Notes: a model not told the origin generated them from the letters alone. A stretch of DNA of 64,000 nucleotides from Gracilibacillus sp. YIM 98692 (GCF_010993965.1 NZ_WIXM01000004.1:124001-188000); one strand, 5' to 3'; counted from the first letter of the stretch, positions 26,748 to 36,111 are shown. Made by a program: numbers and translations.

Positions 26748-27173
26748 ATGTCGCAAGAATTATGGATTGTAGACAAGCAATTATCTTTTCGTGAAGGGTT
26801 ACAGTTCTTGTTGCAGCAACATTTGGAACATTTAGAAGTCCAAACATTTTCGTCTGTGGAACAATTACCCTTCCATAACAGTAGTCAAGTGGCTTTAGTT
26901 ATCATCGAGCCCTTTCTGCAGAATCATTTACTTCGTTATGTACAGCAATTAAAGCAATGTCACATTCCCACTGCATTCATCACGATGGAGCAGGAGAAGG
27001 AGAGGTTATTATTTTATTTAGGCATGCATATGGAAGGCTATCTTATGAAGGATATGTCTACGAATGACTTAATCAGAGTAATAGATTCCTTATTGCAAGG
27101 GGGGCGATATCTCCATCCACATCTTGGTTCCATGTTGTTAGATTCAACGTACACAACACTTATTCAAAAATGA
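26748..27173 (+). CDS. Stand-alone pseudo-receiver protein
   Basis: 141 residues; GAAAGGAGG positions the ATG at 26748, just past leader L5. The start LWIVDKQLSFREGLQFLLQQ matches the first helix of NarL/DegU-type receiver domains. Key phosphorylation residues are altered: the acidic pair is DK instead of DD, and the acceptor position reads IIEPF, Glu instead of Asp. YLMKDMSTNDLIRVI matches the conserved Lys region and last helix. The DNA-binding output domain is absent. It may act as a constitutive protein-protein switch, perhaps with the LuxR-type protein 3.6 kb away. Confidence 0.7.
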   Translation: MSQELWIVDKQLSFREGLQFLLQQHLEHLEVQTFSSVEQLPFHNSSQVALVIIEPFLQNHLLRYVQQLKQCHIPTAFITMEQEKERLLFYLGMHMEGYLMKDMSTNDLIRVIDSLLQGGRYLHPHLGSMLLDSTYTTLIQK

Positions 27174-27238
27174 TATTTACTTTCGGTGTAATATATGGTA
27201 TATTTATTTTAAACACAAAGCACTGGGAGGAATTAATT

Positions 27239-27547
27239 ATGCATACAATTGCTATTTTTGGAGGATCGCAAGAGAACACTTTTAAGAAAATTGGAGCAAA
27301 ACACCATTGTAGAGTACTTTTTCATAATGGGAAGACCAGGAATGGTGGATTAAAGCGTGAATTTAAAAATATTATCAAAAAAGCGGATGTCGTGATTGTG
27401 TTGTATGGAGCATGTGGTCATGTTTCCGTTGATTGTGTTAAAGAAGTGAGTAAGAAACTAGGAAAAAAAGTTTTATTTCATAAAGGATTTGGTGCATCTG
27501 GTGCTATTCAAAAAGGGGTCCATGCGATGGACAAACAAGCAGCATAA
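27239..27547 (+). CDS. DUF2325-family protein
   Basis: 102 residues, ATG after TGGGAGG. It has the Rossmann-like start MHTIAIFGGSQENTFKKIG, the centre KKADVVIVLYGACGHVSVDC and the end GKKVLFHKGFGASG, matching small DUF2325 proteins widespread in Firmicutes and their plasmids. The biochemical role is unknown. It lies in the operon that contains topB. Confidence 0.75.
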   Translation: MHTIAIFGGSQENTFKKIGAKHHCRVLFHNGKTRNGGLKREFKNIIKKADVVIVLYGACGHVSVDCVKEVSKKLGKKVLFHKGFGASGAIQKGVHAMDKQAA

Positions 27548-27567
27548 CGTAAAGAAGGTGAGAATTA

Positions 27568-29734
27568 GTGACGAAACCTCTGATCATTTGTGAAAAGCCG
27601 GATCAAGCACAAAAGCTTGCAGATCCATTCCCGCACCAAAAAGGAAAAGGGCACATCAAAATACAAAGTTGTGATGTTTTCCCTGATGGGGCAATCGTAA
27701 CCAATGCGGTGGGACATGTTCTGCAACTAAAAGATCCAAAAGCGTACGATGAAAAGTGGAAGGAGTGGAATGTTGAAAACTTGCCGATCATTCCACCAGA
27801 TTACCAATTTGAATATGAAGTGGATCCTTCCAAAAAAGGTTTGTTTCAAGAGATTAAGAAATGGGTGTATTCGAATGATATTTCTTATATCGTGAATGCA
27901 GGTGATCCAGCTCGTGAGGGTCAAGCCATTATCGATGAGGTACTTACTTTTTTAAATAATAAAAAGCGAGTGAAACGATTTTGGTCCACCTCTTTATCTA
28001 AAAAATCCGTCAAACGTACCTTTCTAAACTTAAAAGACAACAACGATTATCAACATTTATATCAGGAATCATTGGCAAGGCAACATGCCGATTGGATCAT
28101 TGGCATGAATTTTACTCGTTTAATGACCAGGTTGATTCAAGCCAAAGGAATTCAAGGTAAGCAGGCTATTTTTTCAATTGGGAGATGCCAAATACCCTTA
28201 ACCTCTATCATCTATGATAGGGAAGTGGCTATTGAATCCTTTGAATCCGAGCCCTATTGGGATGTGATGGCTACTATTCAGACAGCTAGCGGTACATTTC
28301 AGGCACAATGGTTTAATGAAAAGCAAACACATATATTTCAAAAGCAAGGAGCGGAAGCCTTACAAGATATTTGTAGGGGGAAAAATGCTTATATTTATGA
28401 TGTCAAAAAGGGAATCCAAGCAAGAATTGGCCCCGACTTTTTATAACCTGCCTGCTATACAAGCAGCTGCAAATAAAAAGATGGGCATTTCTTCTAAAAA
28501 GACATTATCTATATTACAACGGCTATACGAACGAGGTTTAATTAGCTACCCAAGAGCAGAGCCGGTACATGTGACAGAGGAAGAATCCAAAACATTTCCG
28601 ACCATACTGGATAACCTAAAAGAAATACCCTTTTATCAACAGCATATTCCGGATCCTTATCCGGATTTGACGAAAGTTAAGCGATATACAGATGCTTCTA
28701 AAACGGATGATCATTATGCTATTATTTTAACCGAAGAAAAAGTAGATCCTAGTACGCTCGACAGAGAAGAAAAGGTGCTTTACGATATGATTGCTCGCTC
28801 TATGATTGCTGCTCATTTACCACCCTATAAATATGAGCAAACGGAAATCATAGCTGTTATTCACGAAAGCTTCTCATTCAAAGCCAAAGGGAAAAAGACC
28901 ATCGACCTAGGGTGGAAGCGTTTGTATCCACGAGACGATGGAAAGGGACAGGAAGCACCACTAATACTACATGTAGAGCAAGGAGAATACTTAGACGTTC
29001 AGAGTATGCAGCTATCCGAGGGAATGACTAGTGCTCCGAAGCGATTCTCACAAGGGGATCTAGTACAGTTAATGTCTAACGCTAAAGCATATATGACAGA
29101 AGAAGAAAAGAAGGATTTTACAAAAAATGAACTATCATTAGGAACCGTAGCCACAAGAGCAGATATTATCGAAAAGGTAATCAAAGTTGGTTACATTCGT
29201 ATTGAGAAGAATAAAGTTTACTTAAAGCCGAAAGGTCGTTTATTGATGGAAGCCTTAAAAGAAGAATCTTTCTTTACATCACCACTGACGACAGGGAAAA
29301 TGGAACAAACATTATCGGAGATTGGGAAAGGAAAACAAACATATCATTCGTTTGTGCAACGAGTAGCGGAGATTACACAGCAGCGAATACCTGCCATTCA
29401 AGAAAGGTCTCATGCCTGGGACTTCCAATCGTATCATCACTATTTTCAGAAAGAAGAGTCAATTGGAGCTTGCCTGGCTTGTGGTGAAGAGGTAATAGAG
29501 TTAAAGGACTTTTATGGATGCAGTGGTTATCGCCAATCACATCAATGTCGTTTTAAAGTAAATAAAAAAATAGCTGGTAAATCGATATCTTTACGTTATG
29601 TCAAAGATTTACTAACAAAAGGACAAACGGAGTTCATTACAGGGTTTCAGAGCTCCACCAAAGAAGGAACATTTAATGCCTGTTTAGTATGGGATGAGAC
29701 CAAAGGAAAAATTGGCTTTCGATTTACACGGTGA
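27568..29734 (+). CDS. topB: Type IA DNA topoisomerase III, reading frame broken
   Basis: Two overlapping frames together encode one topoisomerase. The first (GTG start after GAAGGTGAG) carries the TOPRIM domain (IICEKPDQAQKL; AGDPAREGQA with D113 and E117, but Ala115 where most have Asp) and stops at 28446. The second continues from about 28413 with SKQELAPTFYNLPAIQ, the active-site tyrosine region LISYPRAEP (usually YPRTD) and a C-terminal Cys cluster (CLACG, YGC, QC). The shift is one extra base in AAAAAGGG at 28405-28412. It is either a mutation, a sequencing indel or, less likely, +1 recoding. Plasmid TopB enzymes help replication and transfer. Confidence 0.85.
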
Positions 29735-29754
29735 TGACAAGGGGAGGAGTTAAT

Positions 29755-30597
29755 ATGCATTCAGCAACATTAGCAAATCAAAAGATCGTCAGTGCTCGAG
29801 AGTATCATGCAGAAGTACATGGTAGTCGTCTATATTGTATGGACAAGTCTTGTCACGTTCCGGTTATATTTGTACCTGGTAACGAAGAAAAAACGCCTCA
29901 TTTTAAAACCACTGGTAAAAATGATTCAAAGCATGTAGAGTCTTATGGCTTTTACAAGCCGTTATCGTTTATAGAGACCATTCAGAAAGTGGAAGAATAC
30001 CAGGAAGACTTTTTAAAGGAAAGAGGAATGAAAGAGAATATCGTACGCTTGAATTTTAATAAATTAGATCCAGATTATGAGCCTAAAACGGTAGATAGGG
30101 ATCCAAAACAACAGAAAAAAGAGGATACATCTGAAATTAAAATCAAAGCAGAACAAGACACGCCAAACAGCATCACTTCCCTTTCTTCCCTGGTAAAATT
30201 AATGACGTCATCCGATCCTGATATTCTAAGCTCCATCATTGTAAGTATCAAAGGGAAGAAAATACCAATTTATTCACTTATTATTAACCAAGAGGAAGCA
30301 CATGAAAAGGTATGGCACGATGAAATAATTTCGAATGTCGGTTATTTTGTGTTCGGTGAAATCGATAAAGTCTTACGAAGAGAAAAAGTCATGTATATCA
30401 ATTTTAAACCAGTCAATCAGGTGCTTTTTTCATTGGTAATTTTCGATCAGTATTTCAAGTACTTTTCATATACAGATGACGAGTTAATAGGCAAGAATGT
30501 TCTAGCATGGGGACATCTTCGTAAAAATACATATCAGGACAAAAATACGACGGAAATGGCCATAAAGTCCGATAAATATATAGAGTTCTTAAAATAA
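29755..30597 (+). CDS. Unknown 280-residue protein with a CoiA-like N-terminal zinc motif
   Basis: An upstream in-frame start exists, but AGGGGAGGAG positions the ATG at 29755, 21 nt past topB. Residues 27-65 read YCMDKSCHVPVIFVPG, then HFKTTGKNDSKHV. The pattern C-x4-C ... HF ... H resembles the zinc-binding start of competence CoiA-like proteins. The middle is a charged linker and the C-terminal 130 residues look like a compact alpha/beta domain. Function unknown; a role in DNA handling is inferred from context. Confidence 0.6.
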   Translation: MHSATLANQKIVSAREYHAEVHGSRLYCMDKSCHVPVIFVPGNEEKTPHFKTTGKNDSKHVESYGFYKPLSFIETIQKVEEYQEDFLKERGMKENIVRLNFNKLDPDYEPKTVDRDPKQQKKEDTSEIKIKAEQDTPNSITSLSSLVKLMTSSDPDILSSIIVSIKGKKIPIYSLIINQEEAHEKVWHDEIISNVGYFVFGEIDKVLRREKVMYINFKPVNQVLFSLVIFDQYFKYFSYTDDELIGKNVLAWGHLRKNTYQDKNTTEMAIKSDKYIEFLK

Positions 30598-30606
30598 GAG
30601 AGAATA

Positions 30607-30645
30607 AAAGTTTGTAGAACGTAACGGTTTTACAAGCTTTTTTTA
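30607..30645 (+). terminator. Intrinsic terminator of the topB operon
   Basis: AAGTTTGTAGAAC pairs with GTTTTACAAGCTT and is followed by TTTTT. Confidence 0.75.
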
Positions 30646-30658
30646 TCAGCTCAGTTAC

Positions 30659-30803
30659 TTGAAAAACGTTAAAGATATGGTAGAATATATCTATAATGAT
30701 ATAGGAAAAGCGGGAATCCCCCGAAAAGATCTGATGCCTACACGATACGTGTGTTTATTTTTGGTGCATTCATTGGATTTTTTCGGGGGATTCTTATTTT
30801 CTT
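30659..30803 (+). ncRNA. Leader L6 or small RNA: promoter plus long terminator, no gene behind it
   Basis: TTGAAA, a 16-nt spacer and TAGAAT form a promoter. From 30711 the transcript would read CGGGAATCCCCCGAAAA. GAATCCCCCGAAAA pairs with TTTTTCGGGGGATTC, followed by a T-rich tract, and an inner ACACGATACGTGTGT arm is enclosed. Its start matches leader L5. No gene follows on this strand: the RNA ends at the 3' end of the convergent LuxR-type gene, so it could be a roughly 100-nt small RNA. Confidence 0.6.
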
Positions 30804-31471
30804 TATACAACGTCTATAATACCCAGTTTAATACTTTTGTAAATGGTGTGTGACATGTTATCCGCTTTTAATTTTTGTAAAAGGCGTTGCTTGTGATTTT
30901 GTACGGTCGAAACACCGATGGACAGGTGGTTCGAAACTATATCTGTGCGAGACCCAATATTCACGAAACATTCTAACACATCTAATTCCCGATTGGTGAG
31001 CAACCTCTTTCCTTTCCATCTATTAACGACTAATACCCGAGTCTTACGGCTATTTTGTAGCATGATAGGTTCTTGCTGCTGTACAGATTCAACTAAATAT
31101 TGATGATAAGAAGCACTTAAATAGCTGAGGTATTTTTCACTTACGTCCAACATCTCATAAAAGTCTAAGTCATCCACGTTCACTAAGTAGTAAAAGCCGT
31201 TTAAAATAAACGATGATACGGTATGCAAAGACAGATGTTGTTTCGCGCGGATCAAGATTTTGGTCTTGGATAATGTATGTAAGGTGGAAAGGAAAGGTTT
31301 ATATTGTTCAAATAGGTCACCTTTTTCTGCATCGTTAATATAAAGTACGAGATAATTCGGTAATGTAAGAGTATGCGTAATATTGCTGTGTTGTTTTATA
31401 TCAAGCCGATTGGTATCCAGTATGTCTCCTTGCAGGTTTACTATTACCCAGGTAACCGGTAGGTTATTCAT
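30803..31471 (-). CDS. LuxR/NarL-type regulator with a degenerate receiver
   Basis: The C-terminal 65 residues form a GerE/LuxR helix-turn-helix: LLTNRELDVLECFVNIGS, then IVSNHLSIGVSTVQNHKQ and LLQKLKA. The N-terminal 150 residues have receiver-like strand spacing (VTWVIVNLQGDIL, YLVLYIND) but no conserved Asp pair. ATGs are available at 31504 and 31471, and AAGGGG is better spaced for the latter, giving 222 residues. It is divergent from the clamp-motif gene, across an AT-rich region with a palindrome. It could control the plasmid transfer genes together with the pseudo-receiver protein; this is inference. Confidence 0.8.
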   Translation of the reverse strand: MNNLPVTWVIVNLQGDILDTNRLDIKQHSNITHTLTLPNYLVLYINDAEKGDLFEQYKPFLSTLHTLSKTKILIRAKQHLSLHTVSSFILNGFYYLVNVDDLDFYEMLDVSEKYLSYLSASYHQYLVESVQQQEPIMLQNSRKTRVLVVNRWKGKRLLTNRELDVLECFVNIGSRTDIVSNHLSIGVSTVQNHKQRLLQKLKADNMSHTIYKSIKLGIIDVV

Positions 31472-31622
31472 TGGATGAACCCCTTGTTTAAGTATTGTCA
31501 GCATATACGCATCTCACAACATAAGCCTCATTTATATCGAGTATTCTTTTTTGTCTTAATCCAAATAGTTGATGCGCATGAACCTTATCCATATAATACC
31601 ATTATATGTCATAAGATAAAAG

Positions 31623-31639
31623 TTATTTTATAAAAATAA
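31623..31639. promoter_or_regulatory. Palindrome in the divergent promoter region
   Basis: TTATTTT-ATA-AAAATAA is a perfect 7-bp inverted repeat between the LuxR-type gene and the divergent gene, close to a TATGAT-type -10 at about 31651. It is a candidate operator, though AT-only palindromes also arise by chance. Confidence 0.35.
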
Positions 31640-31705
31640 TTTTATGATATGATGTAGATGTGCTATTTATAGTGTATATTTACCTGATAAGGGAAGTGAC
31701 AAATC

Positions 31706-31996
31706 ATGAAACAGTTAGACTTATTCGGGGAAGAGTCGAATTTACCCCATAAAAGAGATCACCCAGCCACTATCACTTTGGATGTGGGAAAAAGAGTAAA
31801 AGTAAGAGATGTTACAGAAGTGGAAGGGAATGCATTATCGATTGAAGACTATTATTATTTGCTTCCTTTCCGCAATCGTAAAGGTGTCATTGAAAGCAAG
31901 AGACAAAATATACAGAAAAACCTTTATACATATGTTGTGGCATTTGATACGGATGTGAAAGGGTGTTTTTATGGAGCAGATTTAATCACTCTATAA
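31706..31996 (+). CDS. Small protein with N-terminal clamp-binding-like motif, 96 residues
   Basis: ATG after GATAAGGGAAGTG. It begins MKQLDLFGEES, a near-ideal beta-clamp binding motif (QLxLF) at the very N-terminus. The rest looks like a small beta domain (TITLDVGKRVKVRDVT, LYTYVVAFDTDVKGC). No family is recognised. It is followed 20 nt later by the double-HTH protein gene, so the pair may act in plasmid replication or its control. Confidence 0.6.
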   Translation: MKQLDLFGEESNLPHKRDHPATITLDVGKRVKVRDVTEVEGNALSIEDYYYLLPFRNRKGVIESKRQNIQKNLYTYVVAFDTDVKGCFYGADLITL

Positions 31997-32016
31997 TTAG
32001 AAAGGAGTAAAGATGA

Positions 32017-32988
32017 GTGGACATGTCACATAATGAATTCATGAACATAGAAGAAGTCGCTAATTATTTAAATGTTTCGATCTCAACCGTAAATCGATAT
32101 ATGGCGAATCACCTGCTATACCCTTATAAAAAAGATCAGTCGGATAAAGGAAAATGGATCTTTCATTATGAAGAGGTGAAAAAAGTCAAACAAAGCTTAG
32201 ATAAACCAGGTTTAACAACTGGTGAGGCTGCTCAAGAGTTAGGTGTCAGTTCGGTCACCATACATAATTACATTAAGCGTGGTGAATTAAGAGCTATTAA
32301 ACAGACTTACAAGCGAAAGAATCGCTATTTTATACTGCAAGAAGAAATCAATAGGTTTATCGCTGATCGGGATAAACAAGGGAAAAATTTTTATGATGAA
32401 AAAAATAATTACTATTTATATCAACCATTTTATCGTGAACAAGATGGCTATCAAGCTCGTTTGATGTCGCTGGAAAAAGAAGGGGAAGTACAGACAGAAA
32501 ATCAAACTATGACTATACAGGAAGCGATAGAAAATGGTTATAAGCCTTCACCTATCCAACCAACTAGTGATTGGATTACCAAGATGGGATATGTGGTCTT
32601 ATCTTTCCAAAAGAAGGCTGTTCCTATGGAACGTGTGTATCAGATATTAGAAACATTTTACCATATCATCGGACATAAAAATATTCGAATCTATGATGAA
32701 AAAGATCGTCTTTGTATTGAAATGAAGCCATGCAAAATAGAAGATCCGTCATTTCGAGAGGAATCTACCCTATCCTTTTTAAATCATCACTTGGTTGAGG
32801 GAAGAATTGAATTAGATCCTAAGGGCGTATTATTTGAAAGTGAATTATCGGGTATTACAGCTCACGTTCCCATATCTGTAAAAGAAATGATTGTTGAAGA
32901 AGCTAAAAAACAAAATAAGTCCGTTAATCAATATGTTGCGGAGTTATTGATAAAACATCATGTACCGAAAGAGGATACTAAACAGTAA
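32017..32988 (+). CDS. Double helix-turn-helix protein with C-terminal ribbon-helix-helix
   Basis: AAAGGAG is ideally spaced for the GTG at 32017 (an ATG follows at 32023). The N-terminus has two excisionase/MerR-like HTH units: NIEEVANYLNVSISTVNRYM (about 10-30) and LTTGEAAQELGVSSVTIHNY (about 68-87). The C-terminus (ITAHVPISVKEMIVEEAKKQ, then SVNQYVAELL) matches a ribbon-helix-helix fold. The middle domain is unknown. A paralogue with the same order lies near the right end of the window. Possible roles are replication or partition control or relaxosome regulation. Confidence 0.75.
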   Translation: MDMSHNEFMNIEEVANYLNVSISTVNRYMANHLLYPYKKDQSDKGKWIFHYEEVKKVKQSLDKPGLTTGEAAQELGVSSVTIHNYIKRGELRAIKQTYKRKNRYFILQEEINRFIADRDKQGKNFYDEKNNYYLYQPFYREQDGYQARLMSLEKEGEVQTENQTMTIQEAIENGYKPSPIQPTSDWITKMGYVVLSFQKKAVPMERVYQILETFYHIIGHKNIRIYDEKDRLCIEMKPCKIEDPSFREESTLSFLNHHLVEGRIELDPKGVLFESELSGITAHVPISVKEMIVEEAKKQNKSVNQYVAELLIKHHVPKEDTKQ

Positions 32989-33093
32989 AGCGAATTGAAT
33001 GGACCCTACCTGTAACAAATGAAGTAGGATATTCTGATACGAAAACTATAAGATATCGAAGGATCAAAAAAAAATATATGGTGGTGATAGTAT

Positions 33094-34134
33094 TTGAAGT
33101 CAAAAATTATTGTCATTACATTAATCGCATGTACAATAATTTTCTCTTTCTTAGATCAACCAACCGCTGTGAAAGCATATACAAACCAGTCAAAAGTAGT
33201 AGAATTTGAAGAAAGCTCATCTAGATCAAGATCAAAGACAATTACTCTACCGTTTGTAGATAGCATACAAAATGTAACTGTAGATACAGGTGATGTATCT
33301 TATTCTTTAAATGGGGATCAATTAAAATTATATGTTAGCAATGGTCGCTGGGTGTCAAGAGATTCTTATTGGGATTCCAAAAAGTATAGCAAATCTGCAT
33401 CTTTAGTCGATTCTAGTTGGTCTACTGGATGGAGCCAAGTATTATACTCATGTGTAGATGGTTCTTGGAAAGAAGATTCCAGTTATCGAACAAACGATAA
33501 AGGAGATCGCTCTTATAGTGATTCTGATGGTTATAGTGGTACTTTGACATATGACGATCATTGGCCTTCGTATACACGTGATACAAGAGATTGGCCATGT
33601 AAAGATGGAGAAACTGCTGAGTATTATAATCAAAATGATATTTTATTTACAGGAACAGCTTACAAAGGTGGATATTATTACTATAACTATAAGTATGCCT
33701 ATAATGTAACTATATCATATGTAGAACATACACTTTCTGGTCAAGTGAATCATACTGATAAATGGAAGCAAATACATGATAGTTTAAATCATTCTCCAGA
33801 TCAGTTTTATTCAGGGGAAAAATTTTTGTTGTTATCAGAAGTAAATGATGTGTACGCAATTGAGGATGTAACAGTCGAATTTGTGGGAGAGCAATTAAAT
33901 GATAATGTACTAGAGATTACGACAAGTTTACAAGAACAATATGCAGGGGCACCGTTGTATGATGGTGAAATATATAATAATTCCATGTCAAATGCGGAAA
34001 CTTACTTAAAGAATGGACCAGTTTATTTTATTTTTACTGCTGAGTGGGCGAATGGCGAAGTTAAACAAGATGTAGTGGAGGTAGAAATTATCGGTAATGT
34101 TTATGAGCCGTTCTTTTATCATAGAACTAATTAA
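33094..34134 (+). CDS. Secreted Tyr/Ser-rich protein, 346 residues
   Basis: A TTG start with GGTGGTG upstream. The signal peptide (SKIIVITLIACTIIFSFL) has a likely cut after VKA. The central part is extremely rich in Tyr, Ser, Asp and Trp (WVSRDSYWDSKKYSKSA; YYYYNYKYAYN), and the C-terminal 110 residues look like a beta-sandwich. Three cysteines are present. No family is recognised. It ends at a terminator shared with the convergent SLH gene and belongs to the secreted cargo region. Confidence 0.65.
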   Translation: MKSKIIVITLIACTIIFSFLDQPTAVKAYTNQSKVVEFEESSSRSRSKTITLPFVDSIQNVTVDTGDVSYSLNGDQLKLYVSNGRWVSRDSYWDSKKYSKSASLVDSSWSTGWSQVLYSCVDGSWKEDSSYRTNDKGDRSYSDSDGYSGTLTYDDHWPSYTRDTRDWPCKDGETAEYYNQNDILFTGTAYKGGYYYYNYKYAYNVTISYVEHTLSGQVNHTDKWKQIHDSLNHSPDQFYSGEKFLLLSEVNDVYAIEDVTVEFVGEQLNDNVLEITTSLQEQYAGAPLYDGEIYNNSMSNAETYLKNGPVYFIFTAEWANGEVKQDVVEVEIIGNVYEPFFYHRTN

Positions 34135-34165
34135 AAAGAGAAGGGTAAACCTTCTCTTTTTCTCT
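34134..34165. terminator. Bidirectional terminator between convergent genes
   Basis: AAAAGAGAAGG and CCTTCTCTTTT, 5-nt loop, T run on the plus strand and A run before the stem. Confidence 0.8.
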
Positions 34166-34202
34166 TATGGTTCAATAATATATTTATGCTTCACTTTTAC
34201 TT

Positions 34203-35240
34203 TTAATTCCATTTAACAATAAGATCGTTATCATATACATAAACTATACTATTGTTTAATTGTACAGTATCACAAGTAGAAAGAGTTTCCTTTATAGCTC
34301 CATCCAATTCAGAATATGTTGCATCTACTCCATAATCGATAGTAGTGTTGACGAATCTGTCATAACTACTATCATATTCCAAATTTTCAAGTGGGAATGT
34401 ACCGATATATTCATAATGACTAGTGGTTACATCTGAATTATTAGTGCAATATTCTTCTACTGGATCTTCTGTAGATGAATCTTTATCATCATTGGTATTA
34501 TCATCTATCGGATCTTCTGTAGACGAATCTGTTCCATCATTGGTATTCTCGTCTATCGGATCTTCTATAGGGGCTTCTGTTTCATTCTCTGTACCGTCAT
34601 CAACCGGATCTTCTGTTGTAGAGATTGCTCGATATAAAAAAGTAGCAAATTGAGCTCTGCTTACCTTTTCATTAGGACGAAAATCATCAAACTGATTCGT
34701 TATGCCATGTTTGGCAAGTAATTGTACACTTTCCTTATGAGAAGATGAAACATTAGAAAGATTAATGCCTTTATTGACTCCATTATCTTCAAGATCAAAG
34801 GCTCTAGATATAACAGTAGCCATTTGAGAGCGACTTAAATACCCTTCATTAAAATTTCCTTCACTTCCTTTAAAAATCCCCTCATGATATGTTGTGGCTA
34901 TGTAATCAGCATAATAATGAGATTTATCTACATCTTTAAAATTTGATAGGACTTCTTCTGCATTATTTACGATAGGTAGATCAAGTGCTTCAACAAAAAG
35001 TTTTGTGGTTTGTGATCTTGTTATACTTTGTCCAGGTTTAAATTCTTTACTCCCATCCTCTAATGTATATCCATTGATAGCCCCTTTATTAACTAAGTAA
35101 TCAATTCCTTCAAAGTGAGAAGATGCATTAGGAACATCTTTGAAATTACCTTCATTTGCATAAGCGAAGTTAGTAGGTAAAATGAATAAAATTAGAGATA
35201 ATACAATGAAAGTAGAGCTTAATTTAATTTTTTTCAACAT
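34203..35240 (-). CDS. S-layer homology (SLH) domain protein
   Basis: 345 residues; AAAAGGAG is spaced for the second ATG at 35240. A signal peptide precedes three SLH domains: FKDVPNASSHFEGIDYLV with FKPGQSITRSQ; FKDVDKSHYYADYI with LSRSQMATVI; and a shorter third with FRPNEKVSRAQFATFLYR. SLH domains bind pyruvylated cell-wall polymers, so the protein is surface-attached. After an acidic tandem-repeat linker, the C-terminal 90 residues are of unknown function. Confidence 0.92.
   Translation of the reverse strand: MLKKIKLSSTFIVLSLILFILPTNFAYANEGNFKDVPNASSHFEGIDYLVNKGAINGYTLEDGSKEFKPGQSITRSQTTKLFVEALDLPIVNNAEEVLSNFKDVDKSHYYADYIATTYHEGIFKGSEGNFNEGYLSRSQMATVISRAFDLEDNGVNKGINLSNVSSSHKESVQLLAKHGITNQFDDFRPNEKVSRAQFATFLYRAISTTEDPVDDGTENETEAPIEDPIDENTNDGTDSSTEDPIDDNTNDDKDSSTEDPVEEYCTNNSDVTTSHYEYIGTFPLENLEYDSSYDRFVNTTIDYGVDATYSELDGAIKETLSTCDTVQLNNSIVYVYDNDLIVKWN
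34463..34606 (-). repeat. Three tandem 48-bp repeats in the SLH protein linker
   Basis: GGATCTTCT-type starts recur at 34463, 34511, 34559 and 34607, giving exact 48-bp spacing. Each unit encodes 16 residues like DPIDDNTNDDKDSSTE. In-frame repeats allow length change by slippage. Confidence 0.8.
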
Positions 35241-35393
35241 AATCATTTCTCCTTTTAATTTTTAGTTGTCTTATTTATAATCCTATTATACACTTAAAAT
35301 GTTTACACGTAAACTATTTATAGGAAAATATTAGAATTATTTAACTTATTAGTTAATATAAACCAATTATAAATATAATAAAGGAGTGATTTT

Positions 35394-35891
35394 ATGAATA
35401 AAAAAGACAAAGAGGTATTACCAAAAGCATATAGAATTTATCCTTTTTACCATAAATTGTTTTATTCTTGCTTTATGATTGTAAATCGAGACAATTTATC
35501 TGATTATTTAATACGTAAGCATTATAACTATCAAGATATTCCAAAGATTATTGATAATTCTACTACACATAACAAAAGAGAGTTTTTTGAAAACATTATA
35601 TTAGACCTTGAAGATGCAATAGATACAGTGAAAAATATAAAAGATAGTAAACGTATTACTCAGCTAGCAGAACATCATTCAACTAAAGATAATAATAGTA
35701 AAAAACCAATCGTTATTCGTATATCAAGTGAAGTCGATCAGAAAATAAAAAAAATTGCTAATAAAAAAGGAATGAAGATCGGAGAGGTTATAGAAATTGC
35801 AATAGCCCATCATATTGAGAATGCATCGAATAATTATTATGATTTAATTAAAATAGGCATAGAAGCCCTTAAAGATTTAAGTCCAAAGTAG
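35394..35891 (+). CDS. Protein with C-terminal ribbon-helix-helix domain, 165 residues
   Basis: ATG after AAAGGAGTG. The N-terminal 100 residues are helical without known motif (YRIYPFYHKLFYSCFMIV). The C-terminus, KPIVIRISSEVDQKIKKIA then MKIGEVIEIAIAHHI, matches a CopG/Arc-type ribbon-helix-helix. It may be a plasmid copy or partition regulator or an antitoxin, but no toxin gene is adjacent. Confidence 0.6.
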   Translation: MNKKDKEVLPKAYRIYPFYHKLFYSCFMIVNRDNLSDYLIRKHYNYQDIPKIIDNSTTHNKREFFENIILDLEDAIDTVKNIKDSKRITQLAEHHSTKDNNSKKPIVIRISSEVDQKIKKIANKKGMKIGEVIEIAIAHHIENASNNYYDLIKIGIEALKDLSPK

Positions 35892-36060
35892 ATTCTTATA
35901 TTCAGTTATAATCCGTGATCTAATTTGGTCTTTAACTTCTATTTTTTAATATTATTTTTGTTTCCTTACATGTGGGGGATAGGAGTAAAAGATATTCCTG
36001 ATATGTATAGTATTTCGCTGATCAAGCTAAACGATTGAGCCGATACCACCACCGCACATA

Positions 36061-36108
36061 AAAAACCCTCTTAGTACGATGTTCATACGTATCAAAAGGG
36101 TTTTTCTT
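36061..36108. terminator. Bidirectional terminator
   Basis: AAAAACCCT and AGGGTTTTT with an inner TACG/CGTA arm. It ends the minus-strand 77-residue gene. Confidence 0.7.
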
Positions 36109-36111
36109 TGG

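Noticed and set aside
30659-30853. 64-codon open frame in the L6 region
   Set aside because: It starts at the -35 element TTGAAA and runs through the terminator; no ribosome binding site.
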